Shown here: positions 11,271 to 22,059 of the stretch, piece by piece
Layout: each line of letters starts with the position of its first letter
Numbering within the stretch: position 1 is the stretch's first letter
Source of the DNA: Taudactylus pleione
Lineage: Eukaryota > Chordata > Amphibia > Anura > Myobatrachidae
DNA: 64,000 bases
NCBI GenBank assembly: GCA_031769625.1
Contig: JAUIMM010000178.1
Coordinates: 25,167,501-25,231,500 of the forward strand
Direction of reading: 5' to 3'
Made by a program: the position numbers and the translations under genes
The notes under the pieces: model-generated
The model's input: only the letters and a program-made list of their open reading frames with translations
What the model was told of the DNA's origin: nothing
Database searches by the model: none

Positions 11271-12200
11271 CAGGGTTTGACAAATTTTTCTAAAACTTAG
11301 GAGCCAGGATGAAAGTGCAGGAGCCAGACACCCCTTCCACCGGGACAGCATTACTGAGCACCTACGCCCCTGACAACCAACCCCCATGGCCACATCACTA
11401 ACGGGGTGCCCCAGTAGTAATCCCCCCTCTGCAGTGCCCCACTAGTAATCCTCCCTCTGCAGTGCCCCCAGTAGTAATCCCCCCTCTGCAGTGCCCCCAG
11501 TAGTAATCCCCCTTTGCAGTGCCCCAGTAGTAATCGTCCCTCTGCAGTGCCCCCAGTAGTAATCCCCCATCTGCAGTGCTCCCAGTAGTAATCCCCCTAT
11601 GCAGTGCCCCCAGGAGTAGTCCTCCCTACGCAGTGCCCCCAGTAGTAATCCTCCCTATGCAGTGCCCTAGTAACACCCCCAGTAGCAGTCACCCCCCTAT
11701 GCAGTGCCCCAGTAGTGGTCCCCATATACAGTGCCTCCAGTAGCAGTCACCCCCCTATGCAGTGCCCCAGTAGTGGTCCCCATATACAGTGCCCCAAGTA
11801 GTGGTCCCCTTATGTACTGCCCCTTTAATCAGTGCCCCCAGAAGTGCCTCCTCCCTATGCATTGCCCCCAGTAGTAGTCTCCCCTATGCAGTGACCCCAG
11901 TAGTAGACCCCACTATGCATTTCCCCTAGTAGTGGCCCCCCCCATACAGTGTCCCCAATAGCGGCCACCCCCACCTATGCAGTGCCCCCAGCGTAGCGGC
12001 CATCTCCCCTATGCAGTGCCCCCAGAGTAGCGGCCATCCCCCCTATGCAGTGCTGCTGGCGGCTGTATGTTTGTTACTCTGTAGTGTGGACTGCGCTCGC
12101 GGTCTGCACTACAGGGCCCGGGGGTTGCTGAAAACCTGGTCGCCAGGCAACCAAATCTGGTCGCCATGGTGACCTGGCCCTCGGGTTTTGTCGAGCCCTG
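11271..12200. mobile_element. hAT-type non-autonomous element, 930 bp, exact 8-bp target duplication
   Basis: Left end CAGGGTTTGACAAATTTT; right end GGTTTTGTCGAGCCCTG, its imperfect complement. GCCTACTC is present on both sides (11263-11270 and 12201-12208), an exact 8-bp duplication as expected for hAT. Most of the interior is the GCAGTGCCCCCAGTAGTAAT minisatellite. No transposase frame is present, so it would have been moved in trans. Confidence 0.92.
11400..12060. repeat. GCAGTGCCCCCAGTAGT minisatellite (about 28 bp)
   Basis: About twenty degenerate copies of 'CCCCAGTAGTAATCCCCCCTCTGCAGTG', carried inside the hAT element at 11271-12200. Confidence 0.9.
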
Positions 12201-12299
12201 GCCTACTCTGTGTGGAATATTACTATTGGGGTGTTCTGGTGCACGTGTGGGGCAGGGGGGAGCCTTTCCTGTGGGGAATATTATAATTGGGGGGAGCCT

Positions 12300-12890
12300 C
12301 TGTGGAGCAAAATATAATGGGGGGATCTGAGGGAAGGAGTTAGTGTTCATTCTCAAACCGCCCCCCCTAAAATTAAAGTCTAGATCCGCCACTGGGCTGC
12401 TGTGATGTAAGGGGGGGGGGGAGCCGCTGGTACCCGCTTTGTACACGCTCCCCCCCCCCTCTCGGCGACCCTGTTCGGAGGTAGACATTGACACGCATGC
12501 ACAGAGTGGCTTGGACGCATACAGACTGAAAACATCGGCCGTCAGCGTGCGGCATCGACTTTGTGTGCACCTGTGAATCAGGCCCATAATGAGATGATTA
12601 GACAATTGTGCTGAATATGTATCACAAGGGTTCTGTGATCAAATGATCTAGTAGAAAAATATTTTCTACTTGAAGGTGCTTTGCATATAAGCGCTGTTGA
12701 GTATTCTATACATCAGTACACCCTTATGCTTAAACCCACTCAAACTCAACAATGACTTTCTGTTCAGTTGCATGGATACATTTCAATGATGGAAAGAAAC
12801 AGTACATGTGAGCTGTTGTTTCTAGACAATGACCCTCACAAAAGTTCTGAGACTTTATAATAAAATGAGGAATAAACACATAGGGGTATA
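12300..12890. other. Mixed repeat-derived sequence, no gene seen
   Basis: Starts with the end of a miniature element (TCTAGATCCGCCACTGG near 12379-12395), followed by a poly-G tract and the CCCCCCCCTCTCGGCG block that recurs near 49485. The rest is AT-richer unique-looking sequence. The 198-codon minus frame across it has no recognisable motif. Confidence 0.45.
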
Positions 12891-12892
12891 TT

Positions 12893-13046
12893 TACTAAAG
12901 TGCAGGTTTTTAGAAGTGGAGTTGTTGCCCATAGCAACCAGATTCTACTTAACATTTACCTTCTAGAAGATAATAGCTATAACCTGACTGGTTGCTATGG
13001 GCAACATCTCCACTTTTAAAAACTCTCACTTTAGTAAATTTACCCC
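12893..13046. mobile_element. Harbinger-type MITE, 154 bp, ATA target duplication
   Basis: Ends GGGGTATATTTACTAAAGTG and CTTTAGTAAATTTACCCC, with ATA on both sides (12890-12892, 13047-13049). The interior is palindromic around 'TTGCCCATAGCAACCAG' and its complement. It uses the same trinucleotide target as the large element at 601-9838. Confidence 0.88.
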
Positions 13047-13059
13047 ATACACTCACATA

Positions 13060-13872
13060 GGGGCCTATTCATCATCCCTAAACTTTCTCAGGAGGTAATT
13101 AGGTAGAACTCTCATGGAGTTCTACCTAATTACCGGAGGAATTCATCATTCCTTCTCCCCATAACTATCTATTTTGAAAAGCTGTCATTTTTGCGATGAC
13201 AGCTTTTCAGGAAACAGTTTTCTCTCTTTACACTAATTTACCGCAGCTGTAATCTGTGCTGCGCATGTGCTGTTACATTCGTAAAGCCAGCGCATGCGTA
13301 GCACTGCCTTCAGCGGCGGTAATTTTGTGTCCTCCCCCCTCCGCTCTCCTGCCCCCTCCCCCCTCTGGTCACCTCCCCCCCGTCCCCGAATTACCTGCTC
13401 GCGCAGCAGCCTCAGGCTCCGTCTGCTATGCTGTCATGTGGTCTCCCAGCAAAACACAGTGCTGTTTAGAAAAAAAAACGTTTTTTTTTTGCTAAACTTT
13501 ATTTTGCTTTGCTGGGAGAACAAATGACAGCATAGCAGACGGAGCCAGAGGAGAGTCCAGAGCGATGGAGGAAGATGGCGGGGGACATGCCCAGCTGAAA
13601 GCAGGTAAGTGTTACCTACTATATGCCACCTCACAGTGGCGTATGGTAACACTATCAAGTTCCGAAAATACATAATTTTCGGAATTTGATGAATAGCATA
13701 ATTTCCAAATCCCCATACTAATGTATGGGGAGTGTGGAAATTAACGCAGGGGGACTTCGCAAGAAGATATCAGTGATCTATCCTGTGTTAAGTGTCTTCA
13801 TGAATACTAAAATAACGTTATTTAAGGACAATGTCCTTAAAACTGTTATTTTAGTGTTGATGAATAAGCCCC
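13060..13872. mobile_element. Harbinger-type MITE made of serial hairpins, 813 bp
   Basis: Ends GGGGCCTATTCATCA and TGATGAATAAGCCCC, flanked by ATA (13057-13059; 13873-13875). The interior is a chain of inverted repeats: GAACTCTCATGGAGTTC, AAGCTGTCATTTTTGCGATGACAGCTT (split by a loop), a long arm pair around the TTTTTTTTT centre at 13470-13490, a pair at 13663-13686, and the block at 13700-13745. A second copy in the opposite orientation is at 52988-53772. Overlapping short frames inside it are not genes. Confidence 0.9.
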
Positions 13873-14157
13873 ATAGAAACATATGTAACAAAGCAGATTA
13901 TCACAAAATGCTAAGAAATGGATTTCTGAACATTATTCTTGAGAATGTGCTCTATTTCTTGCTTCTAGAGCTTCATTGAGTGTTTTCTATGTTGGTGGAT
14001 GTAACAATGACTAATAATAATTGTAGTTATATACTGCTTTTCTCCAGTAGGACTAAAGTTTTTTTTTGGGCCTATTCATCATCGATAAATGCCCGGTAAC
14101 CATGCGGAAATGCTAGCTTCCGCATATTTTAGTCGCCGGGCCATTCATCATCAGGGG
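13873..14157. other. Spacer with another Harbinger-like terminus
   Basis: Unassigned AT-rich DNA, then a GGGCCTATTCATCATCGATA block at about 14070 followed by an inverted copy of part of it (CGGGCCATTCATCATC) at 14140. This is probably the stub of another miniature element. Confidence 0.45.
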
Positions 14158-14189
14158 CAGGGGTGTATCTAGTGATCCAAGCGCCCCTG

Positions 14190-14510
14190 GCAATGTAATG
14201 GACTAATGCCCCCCCATGCAGTGCCCCCAATAGTAATCCCCCAGTAATAATCCCCCCTATGCTGCATTGCCCACAGTAGTAGCCCCCCCTTTACAGTGCT
14301 CCCCAGTAGTAGTCCCCGATACAGTGCCCCCCAGTAGTGGACCCCAGTAGTAGTCCCCCCCTATAGAGTGCCCCCAGTAGTAGTCCCCCCTATATAGTGC
14401 CCCCAGTAGTGGCCACTCCTATGCAGTGCCCCCCAGTAATGGGCACCCCTCCATAAAGTGCCCCCAGTAGCTGTCACCCCCTATTTCAGTGCCCCCCCTG
14501 TAGTGCCAGG
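14190..14510. repeat. GCAGTGCCCCCAGTAGT minisatellite
   Basis: About ten copies of the same 25-30 bp motif seen in the hAT element at 11400-12060. Just upstream, at 14158, is CAGGGGTGTATCTAG, a hAT-like end. A possible matching end, CTACACCCCTG, is at 15671-15681, but the flanks show no target duplication, so I do not call the whole element. Confidence 0.85.
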
Positions 14511-15079
14511 CTTACACACACAAACACACACACAAAGAACAAAAAAAAAATTCAACCTGATCCCCGCTCCTGACGCGACCGCCGCTGTCTGCTCTGAGTC
14601 CCGGCCGCTCTTCTCCTGCTTGGGAGAGACGTCATGACATATGACGTCTCTCCCATCACATGCTGCGGGGGGAGCCGGCACACGGAGCTCATTAGTGAGC
14701 TCCAGCCAGCTCCCTCCGCGGACGACGCAGCAGCAAATGAGAGTCTGTCTGACTCTCATTAGCTGGCTGCTATTACAAACACACAGCCGCTGCTAATGTA
14801 GGGGGTGTACATGCCCACGTTCCACTAACCACACCAATACAGCCATGATCACAACTTCTCTGCCCTTCTTCTTCTTCAGTAGGTCCTTGTTAATTTCCGG
14901 AGCCTGAAGCACATAAAGAGATCAGTGCATCCAGACAGGGTATCGGCAGAGCAGCGCTTGTGGCTCCGCCCACACCACGTTCCCAGTATGGAGGCACAGA
15001 TCTCTTTATGTGCTTCAGGTTCTACTCAGCAGCAGGTAATCCATCCCCCATCTGATAGCTGATCTCTGGCACCCTGCAA

Positions 15080-15580
15080 CAGTGAGAGGTGGGGGAGGAG
15101 ATCTGAGTAAGGTGGGATACTGTGTGTGTGAAGGGAGGGGACGGAAGCTATGTTAAGGGGAAAAGCTGTGTGTGTGAGGAGGGGAGGTCTTTGTGAGGGG
15201 GATCTGTGTGTGTGTGAAAGGGGGGATCTAAATGAGGGGGGAGATAGCTGTGTGGAGGGATCTCAGTGAGTGGGGAAAGCTGTGTGTGTGAGGGGGTGGG
15301 GAAAGTGTTTGAGGAGAGGAGAGCTGAGGGAGGGGGAGAGCTGTGGGGGTGTTCCGAATGAGGGGGAGATGATCTGAGTGAGGGGGAATGCTGTGTGTGT
15401 GAGAGGAGGGGGGCTGTGTAAGGGGAGGAGAGCTGAGTGAGAGGGAGAGCTGTGGGGGGGGGGGAGGAGGAGTCTGAGTGAGGAGAGAGCATTGTATGTG
15501 TTTGAGGGGAGGAGAGTTGAGTAAGGGAGAAGAGCTGTGTGTGGGGGTTGATACATGTGAGGAGGGGAGAGCTTTGTGAG
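15080..15580. repeat. G-rich degenerate tandem repeat
   Basis: Repeats of roughly 'GTGAGGGGGAGAGCTGTGTGTGTGAGGGG' with many indels. All three minus frames stay open for long stretches because stop codons need T/A in positions this sequence lacks, giving three overlapping frames of 134-193 codons. The purine bias is strong on +. Confidence 0.85.
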
Positions 15581-15889
15581 GGGGTACATGCTGGACATGC
15601 CCCACGCCTGGCACCTTGCAGACTTGGAGGCGCGGTAGCACACACATCGTGCAGGCACAATAAACACACGCTACACCCCTGTCTGTCCCCCATACCAACA
15701 TTCATGGGGGCTGGTTCATATAGACACACTCAGCACTTACCTTTTGCTATCTGGCAGGAGCTAAATACAATATGTGGCATTTAACCTTCTGTATCAAATT
15801 AAATTTTTCCTAGAGTGTAATCTCTGTTTGTTAATATCTATTCTTGTATTATGACTGTGCTTGTTCTTAATTGAATGCATTGTGTAGTG

Positions 15890-16221
15890 CAGTGGTTCCT
15901 AAACTATTTCAAATCACGGCGCCCTAGAGTCTCAGCATTTTTTCCACGGCACAACTGGGCCAAATGTTTCTTATTGAGAAATTCAGCAAACGTTAAATGA
16001 AGTAAATTGTCACCCTTAGATTCAGTTCAGGTGTTTGACAGGGCTGCGCTTCTTTTGTCCACATATTTTTTGATTGGCAACCATTAGCACTGGTATTGCC
16101 TATCACACTGACTAAAAACATTTATTTTTTATTTTTTGGTAGCCCTGCAAATGCCTGAGGCACCCCTGCAAATGCCCTGAGGCACCCCAGGGTACCACGG
16201 CACACAGTTTGGGAACCACTG
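15890..16221. mobile_element. hAT-type miniature element, 332 bp, exact 8-bp target duplication
   Basis: Ends CAGTGGTTCCTAAACT and AGTTTGGGAACCACTG form near-perfect inverted repeats. GTGTAGTG occurs on both sides (15882-15889 and 16222-16229). The ends are of the widespread vertebrate 'CAGTGGTTC..AAACT' hAT type. Confidence 0.93.
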
Positions 16222-16235
16222 GTGTAGTGTATAAA

Positions 16236-16354
16236 GGGCCTGATTCACTACGGATTACAATACTGCGCACGTATGCAGTTCAACTGTGATAGTAAGCCAA
16301 CAATCGGACGATTGTGTGCATATTAGCAACTGTGATCCTTGCTGGATCAGACCC
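16236..16354. mobile_element. Short GGGCCTGATTCA-type MITE, 119 bp
   Basis: Begins GGGCCTGATTCACTACGGAT and ends ATCCTTGCTGGATCAGACCC, an imperfect inverted repeat. The termini belong to the family seen at 23289-23804 and 28392-28989. Confidence 0.7.
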
Positions 16355-16534
16355 AAAGTGCTGAGGTTTGGTATAAAAGGTCTACAAGAAAAAGATTAAC
16401 CACTGTTGTCTATCTAGACATTGTTTGATAGGCAATAGGTCGAGAAGGACAAAAAGGTTGACAGGGACTAAATGTTGAAAAGGCTGAAATGGATGGTCGA
16501 CACAAAAATGGTCAACACTTTTTTTTTTCTAACC

Positions 16535-16625
16535 CTAATCTTCACCCTAACCCTCCCCTTGGTGCCTAATCCTCCCTCCTAGTGCTTAACCTTAACCCTC
16601 CTGTAAGTGCCTAACCCTAATATAC
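16535..16625. repeat. CCTAACCCT-rich minisatellite
   Basis: Degenerate units 'CTAACCCTCCC..TGGTGCCTAATCC', telomere-like in composition but imperfect and interstitial. A second stretch of the same type is at 42650-42815. Confidence 0.7.
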
Positions 16626-16789
16626 AGTAGGCGAAACTAGACATTTGGTAATAGGTGGTCCCAATTCCAACCCCTCACCAGAACTTATGTCACTTTCAGT
16701 GTTGTAAATAGAAATTAATTTTTTAGAGGCATGGCTATGCGTCACGAGGGAACTTGAAATGGGGGAATGTCATCATGACACTCCACCCA

Positions 16790-17290
16790 CTCCACAATAG
16801 TGCTGCCAACTCACATTACACCACACAGTATTACCTCTTATTCACATTATGCCACATAACTCCACACAGTAGTTATGCCACATAACTCCACACAGTAGTG
16901 CCCACAATGCCACACAGTAATGCCCCTTATTCACATTACACCACACAGTAGGGCCCCTTATACACATTATGAAACACAGTAAAGCCCCTTATTCAGATTA
17001 CCACACAGTATTACCCTTATTGCACATTATGCCACACAGTAGTTCCCCTTATTCACATTATGCCACACAGCAGTACCCTTATCGCACATTATGTCACACA
17101 GTAGTACCCTTTATTCACATTATGCCACACAGCAGTAACCTTATTGTGCATTATACCACACAGTAGTACCCTTTATTCACATTATGCCACACATTAGTTC
17201 CCCTTATTCACTTTGTCACACAGTAGTGCCTCATCCACATTATGACAGTAATGCCCCTTATTCACGTTATGCCAGCCATAGTATGGCCCT
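16790..17290. repeat. 30-36 bp tandem repeat
   Basis: About fourteen units of 'CACACAGTAGTGCCCCTTATTCACATTATGC' with indels. The plus-strand frame of 65 codons here is an artefact. Confidence 0.9.
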
Positions 17291-17294
17291 TACT

Positions 17295-18610
17295 CACCTA
17301 TTCATCTACTTTCCTCCTATAAGCCCTGCCCCCTTTTTCTCTCTTCAGCCCCTTGGGTTCCTGGGAAAAGAAAACCTGGCTCCCCATTAGTCGACGGTGG
17401 CTATCTTTAAGTAGCCTTCTATGGGGGCAGCCACTGTCTGTTAGTCCCACTACTCAGAAAGATCTCTCCTGCCTGGCAGCCATGGGGTTACAGCAGCACA
17501 TAGCGGTCAGGGGACAGGTGCAGGGGTGGATTGGGATGGAAAATCAGCCTGGTAAATTTCTGAAGCAGCCCTAAATGGGGTTGTGGAGTCTGTAGAGGAG
17601 GCGGGGTCTGATAGCATATCTAGATAGGTCTGATGGTATATATCAGGAATGTGGAAGAGTGTGATGACATATAAAGGTGAATGACAGAGTCTGAGGACAT
17701 ATAAGGGGCATCTGGATGGACTGATGGAATATCAGACCGTATTAAAAAAGGAGGCAAATGGTCACCAAGCGGAGACTTTGCACCAGGTGACAGGAGCATA
17801 ATTTCATCCTTAGGTTTAGAGCCACTGACTGCAAAATAGGAGGAGAAGATGCTGGCGCATATAAGCAAAGAAAGAGTACTTGAGAGAAGAGGGCCCCAGC
17901 TTGTGAGAAATTAGAGGCGACACTGAATTGCCAGGAAAAGAGTGTGCTAGCTGGGTACTAAAATATTACTCATCACTAATAAAGTCAGAGATGGCGCAAG
18001 GCCTATGCCTCCTCAATGTGTGGAAATTGCACTGCTTTGTGATCGACATTGTTATTACCCACCCCTCCATTTTACTTACTCACAATTACACTGTCACTCA
18101 ATGTTACTCTGGGCTCCCTTTTGCCCTCCATATAATTTTAATTGTTAACAGAGATAAGTTCACTTCACTGTTATATTGTCTTCTACAACTAGCATAATGC
18201 CGATATGAGAGGCTAAGAGGATGTGTCCCTTTTACTTGTAATACAATAAATCCTATAGGCCCGCAACTCAAACCTCTTCCACCCACTCTCAACTACCCCA
18301 AAACACCAGCACTCAAAACCAATACAGCATCATATATATTATTATTACTGTTAGCTACTTAACTTAAAACTCTGTCCTATGCGCATTGCATCTTCTGTAC
18401 AGTCCTGGGGACTGCTCCCTTCCAGCACCTCTACCATGACATCTGCCAATGCCACAGTGTCGCTATGCTGAAAGTATTGGGAGGAGCTTGGTGCATCTAA
18501 AAGTTGTCCATGATTGCTCAGGCTATGCTCCAATAGGGAGGGTTGGTGCCCACCCAAGCCCTGGCACTCTAGGCTGCAGTCTGATCTGCTTAATGGTTGA
18601 TCAGTTACTG
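17295..18610. other. No gene seen; old repeat fragments
   Basis: Contains a CAGGGGTGGATTGGGATGG block at 17523, matching in inverse a block at about 22673-22692, so these may be hAT ends. A few loosely repeated 'TCTGATGGTATATAT' units lie at 17610-17740. The rest is unassigned. Confidence 0.45.
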
Positions 18611-18619
18611 ATCATTCTC

Positions 18620-18790
18620 TTTCCCCTCATCCAGGTCTCATCCTCTCCTCCCACACTCTGGCCTCATCCTCTACTCCGTCACCCTGCTCCTTCGCTCTCA
18701 CTCTGGCCCTATCCTCTCCTCCATCATACTCTGGCCCCTCCTCTCCTTAATCAACCTGCTCCTTCCCTCACACTCTGACCCCTCCATTCC
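18620..18790. repeat. Pyrimidine-rich 25-bp-class repeat
   Basis: Five or six degenerate units of 'CTCTCCTCC.TCACACTCTGGCC'. Confidence 0.75.
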
Positions 18791-18849
18791 GCCATCGCCC
18801 TCCTTACTTTACAGTCACAGCATTCAGTAAATATCAGAAAGAGCAGGTC

Positions 18850-19380
18850 AGAAGGGTTGCAGCCGCTCCTCACGTGCTACCCTGCCTGCCCCATCTACCC
18901 CAGCAGTCTGAATGGCCAGTGTGTGGGTAGTACACAGAGCCAGTGCAGACCAGGGGTTAAAGTGGGCCGGAACGGGGCAGAACTCCATTCCGTCAGTTGT
19001 GATTGGAGGCAGAACCAATTCCGCCTCCTCCGGCCCACCTCAGCCTGGCCTCAGAAAAAAGTGCTGGCAGCTGTGGCTGTTTGAAGACAAGACACTGCAC
19101 TTTACCTCTGGAAGGCCTGCCTAAGCCCACCCACCTGTCCCGACCAGCCCGCCTACCTAGCCCAGCCACAAATCAAGTACTGGCAGCAGCTGCGCTGCGT
19201 GATTAAGTGATGAAAGCAAGCACTGGGGCTGGCGTTTGGATTCCCCCTCTGACTGCCTCGCTGTGTGCTGCTCACCAGCACCACCATGGGAGGATTGGGC
19301 TGCCAGGAAGGTTCCCGTTGGGCTGGTCCTTACGTTGGCCGAGACACACGAGGGCTGAGGGGAGGGGGCTGAGAGACACT
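18850..19380. other. Unassigned GC-rich sequence with a duplicated flank
   Basis: The part at about 19277-19400 (ACCACCATGGGAGGATTGGG onward) is repeated at about 21368-21620 on the far side of the 31-bp minisatellite, with about 90% identity by eye. It may mark a higher-order duplication. I see no convincing gene. Confidence 0.55.
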
Positions 19381-22010
19381 CGGGGCATGGTACTTAGAGA
19401 GGTTGGGGAATGGGGTTGAGAGAAACATTGGGGCTGGGGAATGGGGCTAAGAGACACCCTTGGGCTGGGGTATGGAGCTGTGAGACACCCTGGGGCTGGG
19501 ATATAGAGCTGTGAGACACCCTGGGGCTGGAGAATGGGGCTGAGAGAGACACCCTGGGGCTGGAGAATGGGGCTGTGGAATGGAGCTTGAGACACCCTGA
19601 GGCTGGGAATGGAGCTGTGAGACACCCAGTGGCTGTGGAATGGAGCTGTGAGATGCACTGGGGCCGAGGGAATGAAGCTGAGAGACACCCAGGGGCTGGG
19701 GAATGGAGCTGAGAGACACCCTGGGGCTGGAGAATGGGGCTGTGGAATGGAGCTGTGAGACACCCTGGGGCTGGGAATGGAGCTGTGAGACACCCTGGGG
19801 CTGGGGAATGGAGCTGTGAGACACCCTGGGGCTGGGGTATGGAGCTGTGAGACACCCTGGGGCTGGAGAATGGGGCTGAGAGACACCCTGGGGCTGTATA
19901 ATGTGGCTGTAGAATGGAGCTGAGACACCCTGGGGCTGGGAATGGAGCTGTGGGACAGCCAGGGGCTGGGGAATGGAGCCATGAGACATCCAGTGGCTGG
20001 GGAATGGAGCTATGAGACGCCCTGGGGCCGGGGGAATGGAGCTGAGAGACACCCTGGGGCTGGAGAATGGGGCTGTGGAATGTAGCTGTGAGACACCCTG
20101 GGCCTGGGAATGGAGCTGTGAGACACCCAGTGGCTGGAGAATGGAGCTGTGAGACACCCTTGGACTGAGGAATGGAGCTGTGAGACACCCTGGGGCTGGG
20201 AATGGAGCCGTGAGACACCCTGGGGCTGGGGAATGGAGCCGTGAGACACCCTGGAGCCGTGGGAATGGAGCTGAGAGACACCCTGGGGCTGGAGAATGGG
20301 GCTATGAGACACCCAGGGGCTGGGGAATGGAGCTGTGAGGCACCCAGTGGCTGGAGAATGGAGCTGTGAGACACCCAGTGGCTGGGAAATAGAGCTGTGA
20401 GATACCCTGGGGCCGGGGGAATGGAGCTGTGAGACACCCTGGGACTGAGGAATGGAGCTGAGAGACACCCTGGGGCCAGGGGAATGGGACTAAGAGACAC
20501 CCTGGGGCTGGATAATGTGGCTGTAGAATGGAGCTGTGGGACACCTTGGGGCTGGGGAATGGAGCCGTGAGACACCCAGTGGCTGGGGAATGGAGCTGTG
20601 AGATACCCTGGGGCCGGGGGAATGGAGCTGAGAGACACCCAGGGGCTGGGGAATGGAGCTGAGAGACACCCTGGGGCTGGAGAATGGGGCTGTGAGACAC
20701 CCAGGGACTGGGGAATGGAGCTGTGAGACACCCTGGGGCTGTAGAATGTGGCTGTGAGACACCCTGGGGCTGGGGAATGGAGCTGTGAGACACCCTGGGG
20801 CTGGAGAATGGAGCTGTGAGACACCCTGGGACTGGGGAATGGAGCTGTGAGACACCCTGGGACTGGGGAATGGAGCTGTGAGACACCCTGGGGCTGGAGA
20901 ATGAGGCTGAGAGACACCCTGGGGCTGGAGAATGTGGCTGTAGAATGGAGCTGTGAGACTCCCTGGAGCTGGGAATGGAGCCGGGGGGCCCTCGGCATTT
21001 AGGAATGGAGCCGTGAGACACCCAGGGGCTGGGGAATGGGGCTGTGAAGACACCCAGGGGCTGGGGAATGGAGCTGTGAGACACCATGGGACTGGGGAAC
21101 GGAGCTGTGAGACACCCTGGGGCTGGAGAATGAGACTGAGAGACACCCTGTGGCTGGAGAATGTGGCTGTAGAATGGAGCTGTGAGACACCCTGGGGCTG
21201 GGAATGGAGCTGTGAGACACCCAGGGACTGGGGAATGGGGCTGTGAGACACCCAGGAGCCGTGAGACACCCTGGGGCTGGGGAATGGAGCTGAGAGACAC
21301 CCTGGGGCCGGGGGAATGGAGCTGAGAGACACCTTGGGGCTGGGGGAATGGCGCTGAGAGACACCAGTGCCACCATGGGAGGATTGGGCTGCCAGGATGG
21401 TTCCCACTGGGCTCGTCCTTACATTGGCCAGTGGCCAGTCTTCCCTCACAACAACAACAGCCTGCATAGTGACAGGCCGGGCAAAGCAGCGGACAGCCAA
21501 ACAAGCTGCAAGGGAAGCAAAGCAGGTAAGTGTTGGGGATGGAAGGGAGGAATTTTGGCTGAGACACATGAGGGCTGAGGGGAGGGGGCTGAGAGACACA
21601 CTCGGGGCATGGTACTTCGAGACAGGCTGGCGAATGGGGCTGAGAGAATCATTGGGGCTGGGGAATGGAGCTGTGAGACACCCTGGGACTGGGGAATGGA
21701 GCTGTGAGACACCTTGGGACTGGGGAATGGAGCTGTGAGACACCCTGGGGCTGGGGAATGGAGCTGTGAGACACCCTGGGGCTGAGAGACACCCTGGGGC
21801 TGGAGAATGGGGCTGTGAGACACCCTGGGGCTGGGAATGGAGCTGTGAGACACCCTGGGGCCGGGAGAATGGGGTTGAGAGACACCCTGGTGCCGGGGGA
21901 ATGGGGCTGTGAGACACCCTGGGGCCGGGGGAATGGAGCTGAGAGACACCTTGGGGATGGGGGAATGAGACTGAGACACGCTGGGGCCAGGGGAATGAGA
22001 CACAGGGGGC
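19380..22010. repeat. 31-bp minisatellite, about 2.6 kb
   Basis: Consensus unit 'GGCTGGGGAATGGAGCTGTGAGACACCCTGG' with shorter variants, around 75-80 copies. The minus strand has no stop codon in the unit in any frame, and 31 is one more than a multiple of three. Each long minus frame therefore cycles through all three translations and reaches up to 555 codons. The array is interrupted at about 21360-21600 by a non-repeat segment that also precedes the array at 19277-19400. Not coding by any evidence I can see. Confidence 0.95.
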
Positions 22011-22059
22011 CTGGGCCTGGAGAGTGCAGTGGGTCTGTAAAGATGTAGGGGGCCTGGAG

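Larger units (their letters stand above)
11165..12300. repeat. About 70-bp tandem repeat split by a hAT element
   Basis: Units containing 'GGTGCACGTGTGGGGCTGGGGGGA.CCT' and 'GTGGGGAATATT.TTATTGGG' occur at 11165-11270 and again at 12210-12300. They were one small array before the hAT insertion at 11271-12200. Confidence 0.75.

Noticed and set aside
14158..15681. A 1.5-kb hAT element with CAGGGGTGTA ends
   Set aside because: The ends match over about 11 bp, but the 8-bp flanks (ATCAGGGG and TCTGTCCC) do not, so I could not support it.
15148..15729. Overlapping minus ORFs rich in Ser, Pro and His
   Set aside because: Derived from a G-rich degenerate repeat; three frames open at once, no motif.
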